A stretch of DNA of 64,000 nucleotides from Trema orientale (Eukaryota; Streptophyta; Magnoliopsida; Rosales; Cannabaceae): positions 1-64,000 of the forward strand of contig JXTC01000162.1 in NCBI GenBank assembly GCA_002914845.1. Reading direction: 5' to 3'. The translations under genes were made by a program, and so were the position numbers. Position 1 is the first letter of the stretch, and the number at the start of each line of letters is the position of its first letter. Below the pieces are notes generated by a model. The model did no database searches. It saw nothing but the letters and a program-made list of their open reading frames with translations, and was not told the origin of the DNA. Positions 10,386 to 21,200 of the stretch are shown piece by piece.

Positions 10386-12682
10386 GATGGCAAGTACTAT
10401 TTTGTTTGTGAAGTATAATGGTCATTGGGACCAAAATAGTATTTACACTAATTGTCAAAGTATGGGTATTTTGGTACCTACTACCTCATCATATGTTCAT
10501 TTATTGGAGATACTGTATGAGGCACTTGGGCTAAAACCTGAAAGTCATACATTACAGATTAGGTATATCTTTGAATTGGGAATCTCACCTGTAAATATTG
10601 TCAGGGACCGTTCTCTCGAAGTCTACTTTGAGCTAAAGAAGAATGAAGACAAGACAAATTTTTCTCTTTGCTTTGATATAATCAGGGAGCCCATGACCAC
10701 GTTAGATTCAGGTATGTCTGGAAGGCAACAATTACAGAGTCCCTCCTCATGAAATTCGTTCCCGTCATCTACATACTGGTGGCTATTACCCTGACATGCT
10801 AACACAAGAAGAGGCAAATCCTGACCCTGTTGAGGTGAGAGGACATGACTTCATGACGAGTGCATTTGTTGGTGATTGTGGGAGTGGTGGTTTGGAAGAC
10901 ATCTCTTAGTTTCACACACCAGTAGAGGTAGAAGAAATCAATAATAGAGTCAATACTGGAGCAAGTCGTGGTGCTACTAGTACCCATGTAGTTGAATCAA
11001 GTAGCCGAGAGACTGTTTTTGAAGGGGCAATCAATTGTGGTACTAATTCAGTTATCCTCTCTTCTTCAAATGAACTAGATGTGCAAACCGAAGTTTCACC
11101 TATAATGTTAAGAGTTAGTGAAATGTATATGAGTAAAATAGCATTACAGAGGTATTTAAGTAGGTTTGCAATAATCAATTATTTTGAATTTAAGGCCAAA
11201 AAATCGAACAGGAAAACTTTGCACATGGTATGCGTAGATGACAGTTGCAAGTGGGCTGTTCGTGCCACTACGATCAAAAACACGAATTTGTTCCAAATCA
11301 AAAGGTATGCAGTCATTTATATATGTACTGTCAGTTATAATGCTCTTGACCCTAGTCAAGATAATTTTCACGTGAGTCAAGATGTTCATGAGTGCTGGTG
11401 ATACTATTCTTGACCGAGTTTAGATGATGTTAACGTACCTTAACAACATTTTGACTACCGGTCAAAACCTTCTTCACCTTAAGTCAAGATGGTCTTAACT
11501 ACGATTAAGACCTTATTGACTATGGGTCAAGACAATCTTGACTCAAATCCAAGATGTTCTTGACCTGAAGACAGTGAATAAAGTTTTTTTCTAAAATATA
11601 TAAGCAATATTTTTATTTTTATTTTGTTTTTGTAGTGGATACTATGCACAAGTATCACCGTCATGCAAGTACATATTTAGTTGGTGAAATGATAAAGGAT
11701 AAATTTATGGACCCTACCAAAATGACACGCAGGCCTAATGATATTGTGGAGAAAATGCGGAGGGACCATGTTGTCCACATGAGTTATAAAAAGGCTTGGA
11801 GGGTGAAAGAGAAAGCTTTGATTGCTTTGAATGGTTCCGACGAAGACGCTTATCGATTTTTGCCCCGTTTAGCTTTCTTGTTAAATTGGTCTAACCCATG
11901 TTCTATTATGGCCCTTTCGACAGATAAGCATGATGTATTTAGGTACTTCTTTGTGTCTTTAACTGCTTTTATTCAAGGGTGGCCACATTATCGGTCGGTT
12001 ATAGTTGTTGATGGAACTTTCTTGAAGGCGAATTTTCGTGAGACATTGCTAATTGCAATGTCCAATGGATACAAATGATCAAATATTCCCACTGGCATTT
12101 GCCATTGTTGACAGAGAGAGTAATGCGTCGTAGCATTTTCTCTTCACCAAATTAAAGGAATCAATAGGAGGCAGAGTTCAGGCAATAATCTCAGATAAAA
12201 ATGATGGTATTATTAATGCAGTGAAAGAAATATATCTGAATGCCGAGATAGTTATTGCATGGTGTATTTGTTGTAATTTAAAACGAGCTTTTCCTCATGC
12301 GTCCTCAGCATTGAAATAGAAGTTTTATAAAGCCGCTGAGGCATACACGCATGAGGAGTGGTCACTTTACATGGATTTGCTTGACAATGAAGACCCTGGT
12401 GTTAGGGTCTACCTAGACGAAGTTGGAAACAAGAAATGGGCACGTTGCCACTTCCATAGTAAGAAGTACTCGATGATGACTTTTAACAATGCTGAGTCAA
12501 TGAATGCCATGAACAAGAAAATGAGGGACTTTCATATCAAGAAATTGATTAAGTTGTTAAGAGACAGAATGCAAGAATGGTTCTTTGAGAGAAGGTAGGC
12601 AGCTGCACAATTATAAACAGTTTTACCTAAAAATGCCGAAGAATGTGTAAGATATTTATTTAACGAGTCAACAACAACGATT
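10386..12682 (+). pseudogene. MULE (mudrA-type) transposase, decayed
   Basis: The segment 10,387-10,710 encodes the N-terminus (MASTILFVKYNGHW). 10,727-11,304 holds the MuDR-type DNA-binding region (LQRYLSRFAIINYFEFKAK, CKWAVRATTIKNTNLFQIKR). After an intron with array 2, 11,636-12,682 holds the catalytic MULE domain. The DDE acidic residues are visible: VVDGTFLK (first D, about 12,005), AIISDKNDG (second D, about 12,190) and NNAESMNAM (E, about 12,490). Frame changes lie near 10,720 and 12,065. Stops lie at 10,907, 12,131, 12,317, 12,596 and 12,614; those at 12,131 and 12,317 fall where Trp is expected, and those at 12,596 and 12,614 where Gln is expected. Reading stops at the donor ATT/GTAAGT (12,682) and the expected SWIM zinc finger was not found. 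It would have excised and inserted the element; now inactive. Confidence 0.88.
11343..11568. repeat. W-box-like motif array 2 (transposase intron)
   Basis: Repeated TCTTGACC, GTCAAGA and GGTCAA words fill the intron 11,305-11,635, whose acceptor is TTTTTGTAG. Confidence 0.8.
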
Positions 12683-12769
12683 GTAAGTTTTCAATTCATA
12701 CAAGTAAAATCTTAAACTTTCAATGACGGAGAAGTTAATATTGTCATATGGTGAAGGATCACTTTATCA

Positions 12770-12886
12770 TGGGTCAAGACCTTTTGATCGTGGGTCAATG
12801 GTTTCTTGACCTATAATATTAAGTTCTTGACTGGACCAAAGGTCAATAACTCTATGACACAAGTGAAGTAACTCTTGATCTAACGT
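12770..12886. repeat. W-box-like motif array 3 (between the convergent genes)
   Basis: GGGTCAAGACC, GGTCAATGG, TTCTTGACC and similar words follow the last transposase donor. This is where the two genes meet tail to tail. Confidence 0.75.
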
Positions 12887-13207
12887 ATAATTATTTTACT
12901 TATTACATGTTACATTATTATCATTATTTTTGTTGAGTACACCAGCGTCTCCTCCCTCTTGACCGTCGTCACCACCCTCTTCTCCTCCATTTTTGCCCTC
13001 CTTCTCTCCCTCTTTCTCTTCCTCGTTCTTTTCCTCTTTCTCTTCTTCTTTCTCTTCCTTATTCATCTCTTCTCTCTACTCAGCCTCTCTTTCTTCATCA
13101 ACAGCCTCTAGCTGTATATTCTCCTCCTCTACCTCTACCTATTCAAATAAATAATTAGCAAAACCATATATACTTAACCACATGTACTTCTTGATTTGGG
13201 GGTTAAA

Positions 13208-13287
13208 AAGTAATTGACGTTAGGTCAATTCAATTATGACTTGGGTCAGAAACGTCTTGACTCGAAGACAAGAACTCCTTGTCCAAT
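13208..13287. repeat. W-box-like motif array 4
   Basis: AATTGACGTTAGGTCAATTC, then GTCTTGACTCG, in the intron between exons 3 and 4 of the accessory gene. Confidence 0.65.
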
Positions 13288-13854
13288 GTTAATAAATAAC
13301 TTTTTTTTTTTTTACAATATAGAAACTCTTACCTCTTTCTCCACTTCATTTGTATGATCCAAACCGGCCTCGTACGAGTAATCGAGCCATGGGATATTTA
13401 TAGGTCGAGGTCTTAACTCGAAGACATTAACGTTGTTCATATATGATTCAATGCCTTGTACCATATCCATTAAGTTGCACATCATCTGGAGTAAATCAAA
13501 CTGTTGAGCACGTATGCCCTGAAGCTCTTCTTTAACCTGATACATCTCTCCTTTCACATTTTTGAAGTACTTTAACACAGCTTCACAGAAACCGCGTTCC
13601 GTTACCGTAGCACCAAGTTTCACCTTCTGGCATTTAGAAGGATGAATGTTTCTGACTTTAATCACTTCATCGTCCTCGTCTTGGGGAGCTTCGCTTTCCT
13701 TCTGGAGAACTAGCTTCCTCTTCAAAGAAGCCTTCTCAACAGCAATCAAGCCTCTTGTACGCATTTCACTCAATTGCTCCTCAATTGGTTCAATTTTAGT
13801 AATTATACACTGAAATAAATTCCAATGTTCATATCAGTAACAAGTAATGAAAAA

Positions 13855-14220
13855 CCTGAGTCAGGAACTTATTGACCTAGGTGAATAACACCTTGACCTG
13901 TTGCCAATAAGTTCTTAACGTGTAGTCAAGATCTTCCTAACCCAGGTGTAAGGAAGTTCTTAATGATGAGGCCAAGAAGTTCTAGACCACATGGACAAGA
14001 AATTCTTGACCCATGTCAGGAACTTATTGACCATACCGCCAAGAAATTCTTAACGAAGGTCAGGTAGTTATTGACCACGTCGCCCCAAGGAGCTCTACAC
14101 ATGTCAAGGCCAGGAAGTTCTTGACCCAGGTAAAGACGTTATTGACCAAAAGGGCAAGAAGTTCTTGACCCTGGTCAAGAGGATCTAGATGTGGGTCAAG
14201 ATCCTCTTGACCTATACTCA
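13855..14220. repeat. W-box-like motif array 5
   Basis: About 365 bp with repeated AAGTTCTTGACC, GGAACTTATTGACC and GTCAAGA words, between exons 2 and 3 of the accessory gene. It is the longest and densest array. Confidence 0.85.
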
Positions 14221-15214
14221 ACTATTAATAGCAGCCAGTAAAAGTAAAAATATTGAATTAAAAAAATGATTCTTACATCAGGATTGAGGAAAACTTCCTC
14301 CTAAATTTCCTAGTGTGTAATCTTCTTCTTCTTACTTGTACTCCAATTCAAAGTCCTGGGACATTTCTCCCTATCATCCTATATAGCATGCTTCATAGCA
14401 AAATCTAGAAAACACTTGTATGCCCAGATCTGAAGTACCACTGGAAATCCATTCAACTCATAGCGTGTCACCAACTTACCGTTAATCGTTGTCACTGGCT
14501 GAAACATTGCTCTTTTTTTTCATTTGGTCTTTCAAGTCAGACCACAAGTAAGAACCCCACGGGTAAGCATTGAAGGCATCCAGGTCGTTTACTAACCGGA
14601 AGCACATATCGGCACGTTCGTCGACTTTGCATTCGACAATAGGACTTGTACAAGAAAATAGAGAAGCGCAAGCTTCACAGCATCTTCATCACTTTCAGCT
14701 TTTATGTTACTGTACACAACATCCAGTTTTTCTCTCTTCACCATCTTATGTAAGCTAAAGTACTTGTCTCGTATATTATCACCAAGCTTCACTACATGTG
14801 CATTAGTGTCTCCATGAATCTTCAATCCACTTATTACAGCTAGGTGTACCTTCGTAAAGGGCACCACGATTCCACATACGTCTATGTTAATGACTTCATC
14901 GTCACTGCTCGAGTCTTCATAGTACACCTGCCGCATTATCATGTTATGGAAAATCTGTCCAGACAATGTGATATTCTTCACATCCAAAAAATGACCCATA
15001 CATGTTTTACCAAATAAAACTTTCTGCTCGTCAGTTAACTTTGCTTTTATAACCGCCATCGTCTCATGTACTGTTTTGTGGATATTCACCTTCTCGTTTG
15101 TAATCTCCCTCTCTGGGACATATTGTTTAAATAGCTACAAAAAACAAAAAAAAAAACACATGCAAATTTATTACCAATAGGAAAGAAAGTAATTAAAATA
15201 TAACTAGTTGTTAT

Positions 15215-15555
15215 AGTCAAGAGGATTTGGACCTCGATAACATGAGGTCAAGACTCACTCGACCTTTGGTCATTATCTTCTTGACCTCATGTCAAGAGTC
15301 TATTGACATCTGCCATCTAGTCACGAGGTCCCTGACCAAAAGTCAAGATCATCTTGACTTGTCGTCAAGATCATCTTGACTTGTCGTCAAGAATGTCTTA
15401 ACATCTACCAAGAAGCTCATTGACATCGGGCCATGAAGGTCTTGACTAGAGTCAATACTATCTTGTCTAAAGTCAGTAATATCTTGATCCAGGTCATGAA
15501 TATCATGACTAAGACTTTGAACAACCTGACCTTAGGTCTGCATGTTCTCGACTCC
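15215..15555. repeat. W-box-like motif array 6
   Basis: At least 13 TTGAC/GTCAA cores in about 340 bp, including a 17 bp palindrome GTCAAGATCATCTTGAC present twice (15,342-15,358 and 15,364-15,380). It lies in the first intron of the accessory gene. Confidence 0.85.
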
Positions 15556-16291
15556 ATCAAAACATGCAACCTAACCAATATCTCTGAAACTTCACTCCAT
15601 AACCATCACTAAAAAACCCCCAAATAGGTCATAATCTTTGGCTTAATGACCAACAATATCAATCCACACAAAAAATAGCAACCCATATAATAAACTCAGA
15701 GAAAGGTCTTAAATTTCATAAAATTCAAAAACTATACCCAAAAATATAGCACCCGATGTTACTAAGATTGGTTTTTGCTTAAGAAATAGTGTCAAAAAAC
15801 AATACTTCCTCAAAAAAGAAATAAAAAACAAATCTTTGGACCTCTACCGAAGCTTCAAGTGCCGCTTTGCCCTTGAAATCGGCCGTCTTCTCTGCTGGAT
15901 TTTTCGGCTCTACCACTGGGCTCTTCGCCGGAGACTTAGATGGAGCTTTCTTCCTTGATGCTAACGTTGTGGCTTGAGCCTTTGGACTGGGTTTCTTACC
16001 TTCCACCGAATGTGTTTTAGCCATTTTAATAGAGGACTGGGTTAGGTTCTTCTTCAAATTTCAGGCCGAAATCAAGCTTTAGGTTTGGGTGTTCTTCGGA
16101 TTTCACAGAGAAATAGAGTAAAAATAGAGGCTGGGTTCCAATTTCAGAGGAAAATAGGGTTTCAATTTTTGAAAATGGGGGTTTTGTGGGGAAGTGTGTG
16201 GGGTACTGGTGTGGGGTATATCAAATCCTGTGTCAATCATGACTGGGATTGGCAGGGGCATTAGTGACTTTTACCGATTATGGGACCCATT

Positions 16292-16376
16292 TTTTACTCC
16301 TAAAAAAATTTATCCAATTTTATAGTCCTAAAAAAGGAAAACGGAGCCCAACAAGTCCTATCCATGTCCTTTTCTC
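16292..16376 (-). repeat. Right terminal inverted repeat of the MULE
   Basis: Read on the minus strand it begins GAGAAAAGGACATGGATAGG, matching the left end. It is followed by CCAAAATTG at 16,377-16,385. Confidence 0.9.
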
Positions 16377-16385
16377 CCAAAATTG

Positions 16386-17232
16386 GAGTTCTTAGGCCCA
16401 CGACAATAAGAAAGAATGAAATCACCTGTCCCAGTGTTGTTGTCCCAAACTCTGTTCCACCAATAGAATTATGCCACATAAGTTTAACTTTTAACGGCAA
16501 CTTAATGGAACGTTAATAGGAAGAGATTTTTTTATTGCAATTAATTCGAAGAGATTTTTTCTTTTTGACAATAATTCGAAGAGATTTAAGAAAGAGAAAG
16601 AGCCCTTTGACAAGACGAAGAGATTTCGTCGGAGTTGTAACAAAAAGAAAGACTATGTTGATGATAAGAACACCATCTTGTCAGAAAAGCGCTAAACGAA
16701 CTCCACTTTGCATATTTCTTTTTTCTTTAAAAAGAGCGTGTTATAGAACTATGAGACCACATCTACTTTGGGTTTCAATTACCATGGAAAACTGTTAAGT
16801 CACTATTGTTGTTTCATTTATCAGAGTCTTTTTTTTCTATTGCTTCTCTTGTGATTTTTTTTTTGGGAGAAATTTGGAGGTGGTTTGGCTCTCTATTTTC
16901 TAGATCTTAGAGTTCTGGTTATAGAAACCCAAACCTATTCCCATTTCACTACCTTTAAGATTTATTTATTTATTTATTTTCAGGGTAACATGTGTTTAGC
17001 CTTTGTTGTCCAGTATTTTATTTTATGGCTAAGCAATTTTACGTTGCCAGAATTTGAAAGAAAATCCAAATTTAGATATTGGATTGCAATTTCCTTTACT
17101 TTATTTTGCTAAGTGTTTAATAAGGAGGATTTACTTAAAAAGATCCAAAATTGGCTATGTTGCTCGAAGCCTCTTTGGGCAATATAAACTAAAGTAGAAT
17201 GCATATGGTCAATTCATAATCTATAGTCTTTT
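16386..17232. other. Gene-free flank of the MULE
   Basis: It contains three spaced copies of CGAAGAGATTT-type words (about 16,515-16,630), a short TTTA repeat near 16,960-16,980, and no recognisable coding sequence. Confidence 0.5.
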
Positions 17233-17480
17233 GGATAAATTGCATTTCACTCCAACTATAATGCCTTTTGTCACTTAACCCCCTATGAAAAAAATTTGGC
17301 GCATAACACATTAACTCTTGAATTTTAAAATATTTTGCAAAATCAATTATCACGTTAACATCTGTAAAATATTTATTTACCATAATTCGTCAGTAACTAG
17401 ACAACCTCGTAGCCTTTTCAACAAGGGTAAGGCATAAAAATTTATTTTAGAACAATGTAAAGTAATGCAATTTACCCTTT
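17233..17480. mobile_element. Short foldback/MITE-like element
   Basis: The left end GGATAAATTGCATT is the near reverse complement of the right end AATGCAATTTACCC. The interior has tcacttaaccccctatg, a phrase also typical of the foldback at 8.85-9.3 kb. The target duplication is ambiguous (CTTTTG-like on both sides). Confidence 0.45.
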
Positions 17481-18191
17481 TGATCTACAATGGTTTGGCA
17501 AATTACCTAATTATATATGTGTGTATATAGTGTACTTCAATTATGGTTACTAATTATCTATTCCTTTATAGATTTTCCTGGCACCTGATCTGCTTAATTT
17601 TAGGCAGTTGATAAGGAGTTTTATAACAGGTAATAATCTCATTGTCATGCTTCTAAAGAAAGTTGACACTGTGAACGTATTTGTTTAAGATGAATAAGTT
17701 TACATCACATTTCCATCTCATTGACTCATTCTGCTTCAACAAGTCTCATTTGGCGTGCATGACATTAATTGTGCAAATCATAATGTTCATGTCATTTTAT
17801 CCAACAAGAACCTAATCAGATTCAAAAGTAGCAAGTTTGTCTTGCTCTAAGGCTTCCTTAATGAATTCCAAGATGCTTGAAGCTAACTCAGCTTGATGAA
17901 AAGTGTAATTATGATCCGCTCCTTCTACAATGCTTAATTTGTGGTTCGGTATTATCTTGGCAAACTGATGCATCTTCAGCAGGGATGAGTTCCTCCACTG
18001 ATCCGTGGATAGTCAACACCCTGAACGAATTTACATTTTATTGAAATATGGTGTGTTATGAATCAGATGAAATTCGTGTAAAATTTATAGCCAAGAAAAT
18101 AAGTGCATTATGGTGTTAGAAACGTCATATTGTTACCATTTACATGTCTTATCAAGAAGAGAAATATTATGGAAATGACATCACATAAAGT

Positions 18192-18263
18192 GAACTTGAC
18201 CACGCAAGAAATACAAGAAAAAATGGTGAACTTGATCACGCAAGAAATACAAGAAAAAATGGT
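18192..18263. repeat. 36 bp tandem duplication
   Basis: Two adjacent units starting GAACTTGACCACGCAAGAAA, differing at one base in this part. Copy C has a single related unit at about 60,808-60,835, so the duplication arose in the intron of copy A. Confidence 0.9.
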
Positions 18264-18284
18264 CATACTAGTTTTATTTACCTG

Positions 18285-21200
18285 TGTTGGAGATTTATTG
18301 AAAAATAATGACAAGTATAGAAGCTGCAATAGCAGCAACTGATAAAATCTACAATATAGATCATTAATAATAAACAGTAAATAAGTACAAACTATGAAGC
18401 ATGACAATCGTTGTCTGTAAGAAAAGATTTCCTCCCTCTCAGATAGTGTCAGGGTGCGAAATAGNNNNNNNNNNNNNNNNNNNNNNNNNNNNNNNNNNNN
18501 NNNNNNNNNNNNNNNNNNNNNNNNNNNNNNNNNNNNNNNNNNNNNNNNNNNNNNNNNNNNNNNNNNNNNNNNNNNNNNNNNNNNNNNNNNNNNNNNNNNN
18601 NNNNNNNNNNNNNNNNNNNNNNNNNNNNNNNNNNNNNNNNNNNNNNNNNNNNNNNNNNNNNNNNNNNNNNNNNNNNNNNNNNNNNNNNNNNNNNNNNNNN
18701 NNNNNNNNNNNNNNNNNNNNNNNNNNNNNNNNNNNNNNNNNNNNNNNNNNNNNNNNNNNNNAAATTTCAAAATATTATTGTCTGCAGGCTAAAGATAATA
18801 AGAAAGCCTAATTCATAAGTATTAGTGCCTTTAAAGCGATGAACTAGCCATAGGATAACTAACCGTGATCCATAGATACTTGGTGAAATAAAAGTTTCTA
18901 TGAACTAAAATACCTTTAATGTGGAATAGAGGAATAGTATCCACACTAAACTTTAAACTCATCGTTGTCCGCAAGTTCGTGAATTAAGGGCCCAACGCTT
19001 TCTTGGAATTCATGAGTACTCTAGAAAATCTACCTGAACTCTCATAGGAGTAGGCTCCAGTTCAACACTCATATAGGTGAATACTTTATCAAGTGCGTAC
19101 TGTAGTATCTACACACCACCTCAATAAAAATGCTATGGATTTCACTAAGAGCAAATTAGCTCGACCTCAATCAGTGTAGAAAAATATTATCTCGTCATAG
19201 GAAGAGACTTCTCAATTATAAACATAAAAGTGTAGTCGATAATACTATAAGGCGACAAGTAACTTGTTTTTACCTCTATAAACCTACTTTATGGTATCTC
19301 CAATCACCTATGTGAGGTTACCATCACTCTTACCTTTTTCTCCTAAGTATTAGTCCCATTCCCCTCGACGTACTCACTACTAACCCCCTATTTAGCAATT
19401 TTGTCAGAGGATCAGCCAAATTCAATTCTGACTTCATATAATCTAGAGTTATCACTTCAGATTCTAGTAACTACTTGATTATACTGTGTCACAAACGTAT
19501 ATTTCTGCTCTTCCAAATATAAATTTTGCTCTTCGATTTAGCAATTGCAGCTTGACAATCACAATGTATATATATACGAAGGGGAACATTTGTGCTAATG
19601 GGAAGATCTGCCAGAAGGTTTCTTAATTATTCGGCCTCAGAACATGCCTTCTCTAAGGCAATCAACTCAGACTCCATGGTAGACCGAGCTATACAAGTTT
19701 GCTTAGAAGATTTTCAAGACACTGCACCTCTACCAAGGGTAAATACATAACCACTAGTGGACTTTATCTCATCAGTATCACATATCCAATTTCCATCACT
19801 ATACACTTCCAAAATAGGTGGAGATCTACCAAATTTCAATCCATAATCAATGTTGCCTCTCAAATATTTTGTAAGTCTTTCTAATGCAGTCCAATGATCT
19901 CGATTAGGACTTTGAGTATATCTACTCAATCTACCAACTGTATAAGCTATGTCAAGCCTTGTACAATTCATCAAGTACATTAGGCTATCAATAATTTGAG
20001 CATACTTTGATTGTGAAACACTATGCTCTCTATTCTTTTTAAGTTAGGTATTCACATCATACGGTATAGATACCAGGTTATTCTCATAAATCCCAAACTT
20101 TCTCAGAAATTTCTCCATATAGGGCTCCTGTGATAAAATAAGACCATTCCCACTCTTGATAATTTTAATACTAAGTATCACATTTTCTTCTCCCATATCC
20201 TTCATATCAAAATTTGAAGCAAGAAAGGATTTGGTCATATTTATCACTTCCATGCTTGCACAAAAATAAGTATATCATCCACATATAAGCATATAATCAC
20301 ATAAGTGTTGAATCAATATACTTAGAATGCATACATTTATCTGCCTTATTAGTCAGATAACCATTTAAAATTAATACTTTATCAAATTTCTCATGCCATT
20401 GCTTTGGTGCTTGTTTTAAGTCATATAAAGACTTAACTAACTTGCATACTTTATGCTCGTTACCTTCAACAATACAACCTTTTGGTTAATCCATATAAAT
20501 TTTCTCCTCCAATTCTTTATTGAGAAAAGCAGTCTTCACATCCATTTGATGGACAAAGAGTCTATGAATATAAGCCAAAGCGATCAAGACTCGTATTGAG
20601 GAACCAAAAATCTATTTACATATATCAATAGACCCATCAGGTTTCAATTTCCTTCTAAAAATCCATTTACATCCAATGTATTTCGCTCCAGGAGGTAAGT
20701 CAACCAATATCCAAGTATGATTTCACATGATAGATTCTATCTCACTATTAATTTCTTCTCTCCATAAAGGAGCTTCGATTGAAGTCATGGCTTCCGCATA
20801 ATTCTAAGGGTCGTTATTCTCAACTAGAAAGACATAAAAATCATTACCAAAGCTAGTTGCCTTCTTTTCTCTTTTACTTCTCCTAAATTCAATTTCAGAA
20901 CTCTCAGGAAGATCAACATGAGTCTCAACTTGGGGCAAAGTCTTCAGAATAGAAGACTTCATAGAAAAAATATTCTCAAAGAATTCTGCGTTCTTGGATT
21001 CAATGATAGTATTAGTATCAAAATTACTATCATTCCTCAAAATCAAGAACTGAAAAGCTGCACTATTTTGAGCACACCTAATAAACAAGCAATCAACTGT
21101 TCTAGGGCCTAGCTTTCTCTTCTTAGGCTCGGGAACTAGAACTTTGGCAAGGCACCCCTACACTTTCAAGTATTTTAAATTGGGTATATATATATATAAC

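Larger units (their letters stand above)
12945..16024 (-). pseudogene. DUF1985/Ulp1-type accessory gene of the MULE, decayed
   Basis: Exon 1 (from the ATG at 16,024) encodes a Lys/Ser/Pro-rich N-terminus (MAKTHSVEGKKPSPK). Exon 2 (from 15,134 after a TTTTGTAG acceptor) encodes a DUF1985 region: GKTCMGHFLDVKN, VPFTKVHLAVISGLKIHG, then in another frame VNDLDAFNAYPWGSYLW and ELNGFPVVLQIWAYKCFLDF. Exon 3 (13,809-13,312) is a charged, helical region (VKEELQGIRAQQFDLLQMM). Exon 4 (from 13,138) is a Glu/Lys repeat. A frame change lies near 14,635, with stops at 14,379 and beyond. In KI-MULEs such proteins end in a C48 (Ulp1) SUMO-protease domain; I see no His-Asp-Cys triad here, so that part is lost or was never captured. 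The role of the family in transposition is not settled. Confidence 0.72.
9312..16376 (+). mobile_element. Mutator-like element (KI-MULE/Kaonashi type), 7.07 kb
   Basis: Both ends start GAGAAAAGGACATGG when read inward, and the inverted termini stay alike for about 85 bp (9312-9396 and 16,292-16,376). A perfect 9 bp target duplication encloses the element. Inside are two convergent genes: a mudrA-type transposase (+) and a DUF1985/Ulp1-type gene (-), the gene pair known from plant KI-MULEs. Both are decayed, so the element is non-autonomous today, but its ends look competent. The transposase lacks its usual C-terminal SWIM zinc finger and the accessory gene lacks a recognisable cysteine-protease domain, which suggests an internal deletion near 12.7-12.95 kb. 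Non-coding parts carry dense TTGAC/GTCAA motifs. Confidence 0.9.

Noticed and set aside
16535-16798. 87-residue basic plus-strand frame
   Set aside because: No recognised domain, repetitive CGAAGAGATTT words, no promoter or splice support.
18108-18811. Several reading frames across 18,108-18,811
   Set aside because: They run through the 297 N gap and are artefacts.
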